A stretch of DNA of 64,000 bases from Ixodes scapularis (lineage: Eukaryota > Arthropoda > Arachnida > Ixodida > Ixodidae), in contig NW_024609837.1 of NCBI RefSeq assembly GCF_016920785.2, forward strand, positions 21,943,565 through 22,007,564, read 5' to 3'. Both the position numbers and the translations under genes were made by a program. Of the stretch, positions 1 through 10,196 are shown piece after piece (within the stretch, counting starts at the first letter, position 1; each line of letters opens with the position of its first letter). The notes under the pieces are model-generated. The model was not told the origin of the DNA, did no database searches, and saw only the letters and a program-made list of their open reading frames with translations.

Positions 1-903
1 CGACTGGACGCTGGCGACAAAAGCGCCAAGTCATCGTCGTGATGATGCAATCGGTGAGCTCCGTGAACTTCGGCCCCAACTTTGTGTTTGACGAGTTTAG
101 AGCCCCAGTTGACATCAGGAATTTCTGTTTAAGTGAAAATTACTCTCGAATAAATGTTCCGGTAACGACCTCTGATTAATTTACACTGGTAAATTTACGA
201 AAAATAAAAGGAAATGCTGACACGACAGCGATAAAAAAAGGAATGGTAGTGTAGATTTTTTTTTGTTTTCTGATGTGTGATTTGCGTGTCGGTAGACAGT
301 GCAGCGTGCACATAAGGTCGTGCGCCTGTCTAGATATTAGTCACCTACTGTTGCGACTCTCCTTGAAGATTGAAACGCCTTCTGACAATAGCACTTCGAA
401 TCATTAACGACAAGGCAATTTTTATGACATATTCCAGACACAGAATTCCCCCGTAAGATTGTTAGCGACATGGGGCATCAAAGTTTAGGACTGCCTTGAA
501 GAAAATGGGTACTTAAACGTGCAATCCGTTCTTGGTTACCACAAGCGTAATCCAAGCCTGGCTTCTTACTGAACCAGTCTTGATATTAACAGCTGAAGAC
601 ATTATACTTTTAACTCTAAGTTAATGACCTAGTTGGTTAAACATCACAAAAACGGTGTGAAAAACAAACGACGAGTAGAATACCTTTATTGTCTACAAGA
701 ACAACAGAAAACAAACCTGGAGTTCGTAAGACAAGACTTCCTCCCATTTTGTGAGATCGAAACACGCATCCTCGTTAAGTAAAAACATTCACGCCTTGAC
801 CGCGCTCAATTCGGTCGTCAGTGCCATCTGACGGAGGAACCTTCGAATACGGCGCATTACATAAATAATCTACTAGAGGCGCTCGAGACTCGGAAAGCGG
901 CGT
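1..903. other. Unassigned non-coding stretch
   Basis: All frames are interrupted by frequent stops. No recognisable coding, RNA or repeat signature was seen by eye. Moderately AT-rich sequence of the kind expected for intergenic or intronic DNA. Confidence 0.5.
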
Positions 904-1400
904 GTGTATACGCCACTCCCTGTTTTTTGTTTCCTCTCACCTCTTCCTCTTCCCCCTCTCTTTTCTCTCTCTCTCCATCACTTAATATCCTCTTGTTCTT
1001 TTCCCATGAACGAGTTTAGTTCCCCTGCCCTATCATTAAATGCGTCTCTCTTGGTCTTCCGCGGATTCGCGTATGCTCCCAGGTTCGGCACATACCGGCA
1101 TTGCCGCCATTTTTTGGTTTTTGTATGTACTCTTTCCACTCCCCTTGTATACCCTTTCTCTCTCATCCTCACTCTCTCCCTTATACCCCCCGCTTTTCCA
1201 ACAAACAAGCATGAACTTACGAATGCTTGATACGCACTTCCCTAAGCTTCTACTCCTTGCCTTCTTCTCTCTTTCGTTTACGCGCTCTCTCTTTCATTGT
1301 TTGCTCCTTTTATTTTTTTTTTTGTTTTCACAAGGGCTGAAGAATGTTAGAGCACGATCCGCCCCCTTTTTGCTGAAGCTTACTTAGCGTGCAGCGCAAT
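904..1400. repeat. Pyrimidine-rich tract
   Basis: Long C/T-dominated runs on the plus strand, including CTCTCTCTCTC near 965-976 and several TTTTCTCTC blocks. Open frames of about 110 codons here simply reflect the absence of purine-containing stops and encode low-complexity Leu/Ser/Pro/Phe. I do not regard them as genes. Confidence 0.6.
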
Positions 1401-1464
1401 TCAGCGCCTTATTTTCTTTTTTCCTCGCCGGGCGGCGGGCATATTTGGGTAGTCGCGTTCATAA

Positions 1465-1477
1465 GGGGGGGGGGGGG
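1465..1477 (+). repeat. G13 homopolymer
   Basis: Thirteen consecutive G. One of at least thirteen G or C runs of 11 bases or more in this window. Confidence 0.95.
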
Positions 1478-1596
1478 ATACAAAAATGAAACTCGTAGCT
1501 GATAACAGTAATTCTCGACTCTACACACTCGCTGATTATAAGTGTTGCATTGTTTCTCCCTCTAGTTTTTCTATTAGTCGTGCTACGGTGGTCGGC

Positions 1597-1641
1597 TGGA
1601 GGAGGTGGCGGTGGTGGTGGTGGCGGCGGTGGCGGTAGGTA
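1597..1641 (+). repeat. GGT/GGC trinucleotide repeat
   Basis: Imperfect GGN repeat dominated by GGT and GGC. It gives poly-Pro in the antisense frame, an artefact of the repeat. Confidence 0.85.
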
Positions 1642-1679
1642 GGCCACGATTTAAACACGACGCTGTTTCCATCTTGTTC

Positions 1680-2075
1680 CCTTGATTTATCGCCTCGTTT
1701 TTGTCTCTATTAGACAGCGCGGAAATTATCCGTTAGTCCGTTACGTCACCCGTTTGTTCGTGAACTCGAGACGAAAGTTACTTGGGCGCAACGTAAAAAC
1801 GCCGCGTTGGTTTGGGACAGATATCAGCGAGGGACGTTACGCGGTTCCGTTCGGCGAGTTTGGTTGTTTGGTTGGCACATTTTTAACGACTTGGTCGCCA
1901 TCTGGCAGACGTTTTCAAAACTGCGATGAAGGTGTCGCGACGGGCGCTTGAAAGCAACGAGCGAGTCGTCTTCGCCATTTGACGATCGTGTCGACACAAG
2001 AGTAAAACACGAACGTGGCCCAAGTTTTATATCCGAATACTGGAACTGGGACTGCCGCCATCAGGTAATCCTAAA
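1680..2075 (+). other. CpG-dense segment ending in a donor-like CAG|GTAATC
   Basis: Seen: CpG is much denser here than in the flanks (words such as TTACGTCACC, GACGTTACGC, TGTCGCGACGGG), with an 89-codon open frame from 1682 to 1951 of no recognised family. At about 2064-2070 the sequence reads GCCGCCATCAG followed by GTAATC, which resembles a 5' splice site, and a T-tract follows. Inference only: it could be a 5' UTR or first exon of an unrecognised gene. It could equally be an uncharacterised repeat. No acceptor or downstream exon could be paired with it. Confidence 0.2.
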
Positions 2076-2570
2076 CTTTTTTTTTTTTTTTTTAAGAAGA
2101 AAACATGGTGCGTAACGCGGGGGAGGGAAAGCTGGAACGATAAAGGTAATTTTTGTGCTGTTATGGACAATAAATGGACCCTTTTCACAAGTCCGCGTCA
2201 ACGCTTGTCCGACATTGCTTGATCAAGTAGTCGGAGAATGTAATGCAGGGCTCGTATCCGATCACGCGCTTCGTGTCACTTGACGCCACGTCACGTGACA
2301 CGTGACGCTACCGACTAGACCACGCGCGCACACTTGCACGGCTTGCGAACGAGCGCGGGTTTATGAGAAGGCTTTGCGAACGGGGCCCGATGACGCTATC
2401 GCGTTCCCCTCTTAAAGGCGAAGCTTAAGGGTCCCTCATGTTTTTTTTTGAAAATGATCTATTAAGTAGGCTACATAGAAGCCCGCTTTATATCTAAGGA
2501 ACCAGTGGTTCTTTTGCACGCGAATTCACGCCGGTAATTCTGAAATGATTAGAATTTTGACGACTTGAGT

Positions 2571-2820
2571 TCATTCATTCATTTATTTCCACCTTAAAGG
2601 CCCAGTTAGGGCATTACATAAAGGGGGGGGGGGGTTGGAGGAAGTATAACCAGGAACACAATAGTAGACGGATTAGCAGAACAATAATACAGTAATAGAG
2701 CACAAAAAATAAGAACAGGATAAATTATACATAATGGAGTAGTAAGAGATCGTAAAACACTGTTGCATCAGTGGTGCTAATAATGGAGTATGGCAGCTGG
2801 TTCCATTCTGTGATGGCGTA
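2571..2820 (-). mobile_element. 3' end of a CR1/L2-like LINE
   Basis: On the minus strand the end of a LINE ORF is readable just before 2725: it includes EWNQLPYSII, the Trp-Asn-x-Leu-Pro signature near the C-terminus of many CR1/L2-like polyproteins. It is followed by a 3' UTR with the words TATGTAATGCCCTAAC and a C-run (plus-strand G12 at 2623-2634), and it ends AAATAAATGAATGAATGAA, a short tandem tail typical of this LINE group. Only the last roughly 250 bp are recognisable; upstream of 2820 the LINE is cut by a MITE. Related 3' UTRs occur at about 25.03 kb and 53.85 kb, also on the minus strand. Confidence 0.65.
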
Positions 2821-2822
2821 TA

Positions 2823-3067
2823 GACCTTTTCTGCAAGTGCGCCGCCATCTTGAATTGACGTCACTTCCAGTATGGGCGAAAACATTGTTTTGCCTTTGCC
2901 ACGCCAATAGAAGTCATTTGGGATATAAGCGTAAACGTCACACTTTGTCGGTTTGCCTCACCTTTATTTTTTTACTATTTGCAGGTTGAAACGCTGGATT
3001 ATTTTTTCGTCGCCCATACCGGATACGCCTATTAGGTGGCTGGAGACGAGAGTACACAGAAAAGGTC
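2823..3067. mobile_element. 245-bp TA-flanked MITE
   Basis: Terminal inverted repeats read GACCTTTTCTG at 2823 and CAGAAAAGGTC ending at 3067. Both ends are preceded or followed by TATA, consistent with a TA target duplication (Tc1/mariner-like; inferred from TSD only). No transposase is encoded. It lies at the broken edge of the LINE remnant at 2571-2820. An element at 28756-29054 has similar outermost bases (TATAGACC). Confidence 0.7.
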
Positions 3068-4737
3068 TATACACCGTTCCAAGTAGGTCGATGCAGAAAG
3101 GAAAAAACACTCTCGAACCAGAGCGCTGCGCCAACGCTCCGCTTACCCTTTCCCTCGAAAGCTCGTCTGCTTCACGGAGTGGACTGTTAGAAAGCACGTG
3201 CCCATTGCACGGAGGCAAGTTGTTTCGACAATGTTAGGCGCCGCTTTGATATAATAGCGTGTTTTCGCGCGTGACATGCAACAAAAGAATCGACCAGGCA
3301 GCACTGTTCTGTAATTGGTTGTAGAAGTAACCAACGTAAAATAAACGCCGATTCAGTGTGCGAGACCCACGCTGTCAAACAGGATGAATGTGGGTGCGGC
3401 ATGTTTATGCTGCACCGGTCCCCCCTGTTCCGGACCTACGACGCCGGTGGCTGGCGAATTTAAACAGGAAAGACTTCTTGCCTTAGGAGGGCAGTCGTAT
3501 GTGCTCCGACCTTTTCTTGGACGGCCGGCGAACTGCGGAGAACCCCGTGCCGTTCCTTCGCCTGGGCTACGACCGAAAGGTAAAAGGAGGGCGGCTTAGA
3601 CATTGAAAAAAGAAAACAGTTACGTGACTCCTGGTCTGCTGATTTAATAGTACACGCCGCGACACCAGTTTGCGCACAAATAATTCTCACGCGAGGCGAT
3701 TACAGAGAGGCACGCCAATGTGCCAATATTCTGACAGTGAATTCCAAATCAGAAAAAAACAACAACCGGATTCGTCACACTTGCTATTTGTACTCGGTAT
3801 TTATATATCGATTCATATTTAAATTTGAGGTTTGTTCTATTTCAATTAAAGCAGACGTGGCAGCGCAGGTCTGAGCCGCTAACCGCGCAGTTAGTTCAAA
3901 TGTTCCCGGCGCCCCCAAGCTGCGACAACTCGAGTTTAGCGCAAATTCACATGCTTTATTTCATGCCATCCTGGCTTCGTTCAATCCTCAATTTCACTAG
4001 CGATCCCCAATTTCGCTAGCGATCGAAACGCCGAGTTCGGTTTGGGAGCGACGACTGCCCCAGAACCGCCCTAAAAATTACCCACAAAAAGATGCCAGGA
4101 AAGCAGGATGCCCTTTTCCCCATGCCTGACATACAAATCAGGATAGTGTTTTCCTCCATGGACGAAGACGATGAGCCGAGGACGCCGAATACGACAGCCG
4201 TGCCGGCAGAAGCAGCTGCGATCGGTGTGACTCGGTGAGCAGGGTAACAGTCCAGTGATGGCGGTCGGTCATTCGGGCGGGTTCAGATTCTCCCAAATGC
4301 CCGGATGAGGGTAGGCGGCGCTACACTCGTTAGAATGGCCCCGGCTAGGAAGCCCAACTTGGAACGGTGTATAATTTATTTAAAACGTTAGTTTTACCGG
4401 AAATTCGCTTAATTTGCACAATAGTTATTCAGGCGGGATGATATTCTATCCGGGGGGGATTGAGAGCAAAGCGTTCTTTAGTTCTGGACAATGGTAATAC
4501 ATTTTATGGGGAAGGCAAAAACGAGAGGGTTTACTTCGGGTGAGTAAGGGTGTAAGTTCAAGTTGGGGTTTTAGAGAAGAGACACTGGGAGAAGTGGTCA
4601 TTAGATGAATCGGGCGGCTCGGTTTTGTGCTGGCTCTAGGTGGTTCATTAGGAGACTCGATGAAGGCTCCAAATTGCGGATGTATTCTAATTTTGGTCTC
4701 ACGTAAGTTTCATATGCCACCTTTCAGACATGGGAGA
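3068..4737. other. Unassigned stretch
   Basis: No gene or element with clear boundaries seen. Contains a small direct repeat near 3995-4024 (CAATTTC.CTAGCGATC twice). All longer open frames are short and unrecognised. Confidence 0.4.
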
Positions 4738-4757
4738 GGGGGGGGGGGGGGGGGGGG
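4738..4757 (+). repeat. G20 homopolymer
   Basis: Twenty consecutive G just downstream, in minus-strand sense, of a LINE reverse transcriptase fragment. Confidence 0.95.
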
Positions 4758-4849
4758 TGTCTTGCAGATGACGTCTGATGAATCCGAAGCACTGGGAAGC
4801 CTCTGCAGAAATGGCTTCGATCTGGGGTTTTCACGAGAGGTTAAGATTT

Positions 4850-5220
4850 AGTCTAAGGTTTAAATTTTTATACTTTAATGCTGCTTCGATTACGTCTTTG
4901 TCAAGAGTATATTGGAAGTTTAAAAAATACAGTTCACGGGTGAATTGGATTAGTTTACTCTCAGGTTTGTTAAGCGACATCAGCCATTTTCCGCATTAGT
5001 CGTCAATTTTTATGAGGTCACTTTGAAGCAAAAGATTACCAGTGACTGATGTAATGTTGTTACAAATAACCCAGTCATCATCGAAAAGTCTTATTTTGCA
5101 GGTGACGTTATACGGAAACTGTTTATGAAGAGAAGAAAAAGCAGGGGTCTAAGAACGGAACCCTGTGGTACTCCGGAGGTGACGTTTGTTAGGTTATAGT
5201 CATGACTTAATGGGCTTTTC
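4850..5220 (-). pseudogene. CR1/L2-like LINE reverse transcriptase fragment
   Basis: Reading the minus strand from 5220 gives NVTSGVPQGSVL, the conserved RT motif around SGVPQGSVLGP, followed by LLFLLFIN. After a frameshift near 5110 it reads IRLFDDDWVIC, corresponding to the catalytic F-A-D-D block with Ala replaced by Asp. It then runs LLLQSDLIKI, a stop codon, WLMSLN and KSKLI-like residues and ends near YKNL, the usual YKYLGV position. About 120 codons of the palm/thumb region therefore survive, with at least one frameshift, one nonsense codon and an altered active site. It cannot be functional. It may belong to the same insertion as the LINE 3' end at 2.6-2.8 kb, which has the same orientation, but the connecting sequence is not recognisable. 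Confidence 0.75.
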
Positions 5221-5307
5221 TAGGACGGCTTTCAAAAAAGTCTACCTTCGCTGAGTATGGCGTCTAAACACTAAAACGAAATAGCAGCACTGAAGACGCT
5301 GCCTATA

Positions 5308-5469
5308 CGTCTATTAAAAGACAGTCTGCATGCAGATTCGAACGCGAGTGACCGCGAGATCCCTGCTTCGAATGCCGCATGACAATAAGTTCAGGGAGAA
5401 ACTTGGCACGCGACGTTCGAACCACGGATATTGCAGTGACTCGTGTTCGCAGACTGTCTTTTTCAGACG
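5308..5469. mobile_element. 162-bp TA-flanked MITE
   Basis: Ends read CGTCTATTAAAAGACAGTC and, on the opposite strand, CGTCTGAAAAAGACAGTC: about 21 bp of inverted repeat with a 1-nt gap. Each end is flanked by TA (5306-5307, 5470-5471). Non-autonomous; Tc1/mariner-like by TSD only. Confidence 0.7.
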
Positions 5470-5659
5470 TATGACCAGTGTGACCCCGGCTAAAGCTGTG
5501 TTAGGTCTAACGTAGAATACTGGTGGTCGTAGCGGCCTTACAGGAAACTTTTTTTTTTACGAGCAACCCGTTAACAAGCAACAAGCACCACATGCGGTTC
5601 TTGCGTGCACATAAAAGGCAAATACAGAGCCCATGAATGAGGCACGAAAGAGGCATAGA
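5470..5659. other. Unassigned short spacer
   Basis: No recognisable feature apart from a T9 run. Confidence 0.5.
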
Positions 5660-6450
5660 TCAATCTCACCAAGCATTCCACGTATGCGTGATGCCGCCCT
5701 GACAGTAGTCATTGGCTCTCATATACTGACAAAGCCAGGGAAAGAATAACCACGAGAAGCGGCCACCGAAATGGAAAAGGTGAAGCGGCAGACAACGGAT
5801 GAGAGGAGAGCCACGTGACTGGCGCCCCGCTGCGGCGAGACGCCGAAACACAATTCTCCCGAGTGAACAAGTGTGTTTCGGGTCCTCGCCCCTGCAAAAG
5901 CTTGGGTGCCTACATGTCTGTCTGTCTGAGGGTGAAGACATCCATTGTTGCCCTGAATGTGCCAGCGTGTGACGCTGTGTGTGACTTGGGCGGTAAAATG
6001 GCGTCTATGCATTAGCCAACGCTACCCGCTCGAGCTGAGTGGCACCTGATTGCGCGCAGTTCAAAATGCATAAAAAGACGATTGGCGGAAAAATTGCTGA
6101 GATGTCACCACTCAAGCAAAAGCGCGCGTGTGTACTCTAGGTTCCCCGAAGAAACGGTTCTTTGATGCTAAGTTGCTACCAGATCCTCGCGCTTCATATC
6201 TGCGACCGGGCACTCTATGGCTCCGTCGTCGAACTGCCAGGCTTTGTCAGTATAGAGGAGGATATGCGTAGACCGTGCACAGCGGGGTTGTCACGCGTGC
6301 AGAAAGACAGCAATTCCCACGATGCATGCAAGCAGCGGCGGCATAAAAAAAACAGGCCGGCGATATCCGCCTGGATAGGACCCTGTTGGCTGCACATATT
6401 ACACACACTGACAAGGTGAGAGCGATAGGGAAGCACTTTGGTCATCCGCC
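5660..6450. repeat. Dispersed repeat related to 59.87-60.05 kb
   Basis: Two short segments recur near 60 kb. CATTCCACGTATGCGTGATG at about 5676 corresponds to GTTCCACGCATTCGTGACG at about 59881. The 6295-6330 segment (GCAGAAAGACA...TTCCCACGATGCA) corresponds to 60001-60030. Both copies of the latter carry a word close to the ZNF143/Staf site. No coding potential recognised; boundaries uncertain. Confidence 0.45.
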
Positions 6451-8251
6451 TCCAGCTCGCGGCTTCCTACACTCTCAGAAATAAAGGAGCCAAACGGGTG
6501 GACATTGGTTCTTCTTGCCAAGAAAGAACCCCTTCGAAAATTGAACCTTTACAAAGGTGCTTTCTCCGGTGAAAACGCGAACTGTTCGAAAAAAAAAAAG
6601 AAAAGCAGAGTTGTTGGGCCTCTCTCAAGCTGACTTGGGGTGAAAAAGGTTCTTGTTGAGGACAAGAGAGGGGGAAAAGGTTCTTTCAAAAGCGAAGGTC
6701 AAACAGACGACCGGTTTTGGCGGTTCCTGGGGGCGCGGTCAAGGACATTAGGGGAGGGGGGCGGTCACTTTCTTTATGTAAAATGGAATGATACCTAAAC
6801 ATGAACACATTGGAATGGGCGTTGATTCGCGCCACCTAGCCAAGGGAGCTGCATACAACGCAGCTCTGACATCACTTCCCAAAAGTGGCGAAAATTTTCT
6901 TTTGCTTTCTCCGCTGATTTCTTCAAAAACCACATCTATTTCAACGTCCCTAAAGACGTCGCGCGTAAGTTTGTAACTTCTTAACCGCGTGGCTGACAGC
7001 GAAGGAGATTTGCGATGCTGGCGGAGGGCACGCAGCCAATATTTTTTCGGTAGTATAATGTGAAAGGCTTGAACTATAACCGCCACTGTATCTGTTTTCG
7101 AATATTTACTCGCTACAACTCTAGAGCGAGCGTCTGTCACCTTGGCGCTCGAAAATCTGCTTATGCTCAGTGTTGGCCCCTTTTTGCTGTCACGTGACAT
7201 TGCTCGGCAAAGCAGCTCGAGTGCTCACACGAAAGATTTTGAGCACAACCCATATGGGCCCGGTCTCGTGCGAGTTGGTTGGTTGCTTTTGGAATTTACT
7301 CGCAGGCTCTCGCTCACTGCGCCCATTAGGTTTTATCCTGAGTGTTTTTCAAAAGCGCCGAGCAGGTAATAAAATTTCGCGGAAAGGACGGGTTGGAACG
7401 ACGGGCTCTGTACCGGCTGCAGGTGAAGTCACATATTGCCTGTAAAACCGTCGTAAATGACTTCCGTGAGACATCGAACTGCGGAAAGAGTGAACTTGCG
7501 CATTTGGTCATGGCGTTGATTGGATGTCATCGAGGTGGAGCATTGTGCTCTTCACTTAGTTCATACCTGAGTCATAGGAGCCGGTAAATGATTCGCATGG
7601 AGCATGAGTTTACGAATTTCTCTGGTTTAAAAGGGTATTTCTGAACCGTCAACGGCCAATGCAATTCATTAGGTTACGTCTTTATAATATTACAATGGTG
7701 ACAACCCAAGTTAAACATGACCATCGGCACGATAGTAGTGGTTTATAGCAAAAATTAAAATGATTTGCACCTCGTGAGGGGCGAAACAAGGAAAGGCACG
7801 CGTGCGCGGTTCCTCACCCAGCAGCAAGGCGCTGCAATAGTACTCATCAGTAGCTTCCTTGCAGACATGACCGTAACTGCCATTTGGTTGTACTGTGGGA
7901 CGGAACGAGGTTGAGAAAGATGCGACTCCGAGATAGGATGACTTGCAGAAGCTGGGCCTGCCTCTCTTGCAAGCTGTAGCCCACGTTTCCTCGTTTGCTA
8001 AATTGGTTAGAGGAACCATCAAGCGGCATTAAAGCATTTGCTACGCCGCGTCCTAAAATTACCATAAATTTTCATAAAACCTAATATAAGAATTTGATTT
8101 TGATTAAGTGGGCTAGTGTTTGCAGAAATAGAAAGCGAAAGCCTGATCGCCTTTCCCCTTCTACTCACCAGTGAAATAAGGAAGGGCGTGCCCACAGGCG
8201 CGTCCGACATGCCCTCTTGCTGAACTACAACGAAACTCGACAAATATACAC
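6451..8251. other. Unassigned stretch
   Basis: Contains an AGGTTCTT-rich segment at 6470-6690 that begins CACTCTCAGAAATAAAGG and may be the edge of an unclassified repeat. A 150-codon minus-strand open frame (6748-7200) has no domain I recognise. Nothing else assignable. Confidence 0.35.
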
Positions 8252-8254
8252 TAA

Positions 8255-8462
8255 CCGCCGAATTCAGAAACCTCACTCGAACTACATTTAAACTTAAGGG
8301 CCCCTTCACTTCCTCGAGGAAGGCGCGAGGGCCGGCGCTGGCCAATCGCGAAGACGCATCCGCCGTCGCGATTGGCCAGCGCCGGCCCTCGTGCCTTCCT
8401 CGAGGAAGTGAAGGGGCCCTTAAGTTTGAGTGTAGTTCGAGTGAGGTTTCTGAATTCGGCGG
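8255..8462. mobile_element. 208-bp foldback MITE with TAA target duplication
   Basis: Two arms of 97 bp (8255-8351 and 8366-8462) are inverted copies differing at only three positions, separated by a 14-nt loop. Outer bases are CCGCCGAATTCAGAAACC. TAA flanks both sides (8252-8254 and 8463-8465), the 3-bp TWA duplication known for PIF/Harbinger elements; family assignment is inferred from that alone. All three mismatches would form G:U pairs if transcribed from the plus strand, so a transcript would give one uninterrupted hairpin. Confidence 0.85.
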
Positions 8463-8690
8463 TAAACATAATAAAACAAATTGGGGAGGGGGACACTCAA
8501 GCTCCCCTTTAAGGGCGTGACGCGATAGCTTGAACTCGCTTAATTACTGTTTCATTAACTAGTACAACTCTCATTATGCACACACGCACCCCTCGTCATA
8601 CATCATGCTTCGTTTCGTGCTTAGCGTTCATCGTTGTCAAACCTGCTGGCGTAGTTTTCTATCTCCTTTCTTTCTCTTCTTCTCGCAACT

Positions 8691-8843
8691 AGCTGGCGGT
8701 CTGTAGCTCTGGCTTCAATCCACAGTTGAGACGAAGTGCAGCATTTGGTTCGCACGTGCCCTCGTTGAGCTGGCGGTCTGTAGCTCTGGCTTCAATCCAC
8801 AGTTGAGACGAAGTGCAGCATTTGGTTCGCACGTGCCCTCGTG
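8691..8843 (+). repeat. 77-bp tandem duplication at a gap edge
   Basis: The unit beginning AGCTGGCGGTCTGTAGCTCT at 8691 is repeated exactly at 8768, with the second copy running to about 8843. The duplication ends 50 bp before the assembly gap, so it may be the visible edge of a longer array or an assembly artefact. Confidence 0.9.
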
Positions 8844-8892
8844 CCGAAGAAACGCAGGGCGAAGATATGCGCTGGCGCCACCAGCCTTCCCC

Positions 8893-8992
8893 NNNNNNNN
8901 NNNNNNNNNNNNNNNNNNNNNNNNNNNNNNNNNNNNNNNNNNNNNNNNNNNNNNNNNNNNNNNNNNNNNNNNNNNNNNNNNNNNNNNNNNNN
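8893..8992. other. Assembly gap of 100 N
   Basis: Exactly 100 N, the usual placeholder for a scaffold gap of unknown size. Confidence 0.99.
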
Positions 8993-9204
8993 CCGCAAAG
9001 AAAGGTTGCCTGCGTGTCAGGTCTCCGGGTTGGAGCAAATATCCAGGCATAGGAATATTTGTATTTGGCGAAGTGTCAGGGGCTCCGGAAGCGGGGGGCA
9101 GGGTGGGCTTGAGCCCCTCCTGTCCTCAGGACCGAGCTGCCAAGCCCCCCCTCCCTCTCCCTCTTTTTTTTTATTTTTTTATATTTTTTTTATTTTGTGT
9201 GTTT

Positions 9205-9275
9205 GCAGGTTATCTGGTATGGGCCTTCGGCCTATCTGCTGTACCTCCATCTCTCCTGAGCCGAAATAAATGAAA
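9205..9275 (+). mobile_element. Possible LINE 3' tail
   Basis: The segment ends GAGCCGAAATAAATGAAATG, resembling the AAATAAA-plus-short-repeat tails of the CR1/L2-like LINEs elsewhere in this window. No ORF is attached. It lies inside the hAT element. Confidence 0.3.
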
Positions 9276-9934
9276 TGACCCTTTATGCATGCTAACCTAC
9301 CGCCCTCCTCACCTCCGCCAAGCACAAAAAGCACCGGGGCGGCGGAGAGGCTTGCTTGAAAAGTCAAAACCAGAAGAAAATGACAGGCAGGACTCATGAG
9401 CCTGATTGACAACCAGTTTAGAGCGAGCAAAGAGGGGACAGCGAAATGAATGAATTCCGACAAGACGACGTCGGCGAGCGTTTGTCTGCTTCCACCGTGT
9501 AGAAGGAAGAAGCCAAGAAGATGCATGGTGCTTCTCTGGCCCGCGGACAAAACAGGCAGGCGGTACTACCGCGGCACTAAAAGGCCATCATTAGGAGAGG
9601 GAGGGGGGTTGGTGAGCTTGAGTGGGAATTCGGGAGTGCTTAGAAAAGGCGAAAGTCTACGAACTCCCAAATTTGACAAGGCACGCCTTCGATGGCGAAA
9701 GCTTTGCGCGCATGCGGCGTCGTGCCCGCAGGGTAGTGAGGTATGAGGCGACACATGTTTACGAACTCCGGACAACACAACACGAAGTCTCAAACACAGC
9801 TCTTATCCTTCAGCACCTTCCTTTTGTGATGCCCCCCAACCTGCATTGACGCCAGGAGTCCGAAGCGATCACGGTCGATGTACTTGATCCTGAGGCAGGG
9901 CCGTAACCAGGGGGGGGGGGATAGAGGGTTCTGA

Positions 9935-9959
9935 CCCCCCCCCCCCCCCCCCCCCCCCC
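9935..9959 (+). repeat. C25 homopolymer
   Basis: Twenty-five consecutive C next to the internal right end of the nested hAT MITE. A C14 run occupies the same position in the outer right end (10183-10196). Confidence 0.95.
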
Positions 9960-10182
9960 GAAATTTTTTTTCTGTGTACGGCCCTGGTCGGTGCACTTGC
10001 AGCCAGCCGATTTTAATCTCCACCTCTGCGCACGCGCAGTGGCGCCGGTCGGCTACCGGGTACCAAACCGGGACCGGTTCTCCGGTTTGCTATAACTCTC
10101 CATTATATGCCACCGATGCAGATAATTCATAGGCGAAAATAAGACAATAGACATTTTCAAAATGGCCGCCGTTGTCCCAGAA

Positions 10183-10196
10183 CCCCCCCCCCCCCC
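10183..10196 (+). repeat. C14 homopolymer
   Basis: Fourteen C adjacent to the outer right end of the nested hAT MITE. Confidence 0.95.

Noticed and set aside
5325..5420. tRNA-like TTCGAA words
   Set aside because: No cloverleaf can be assembled and the words lie within a MITE.
6748..7200. 150-codon minus-strand open frame
   Set aside because: No family resemblance and no supporting signals; frames of this length occur by chance in 64 kb.
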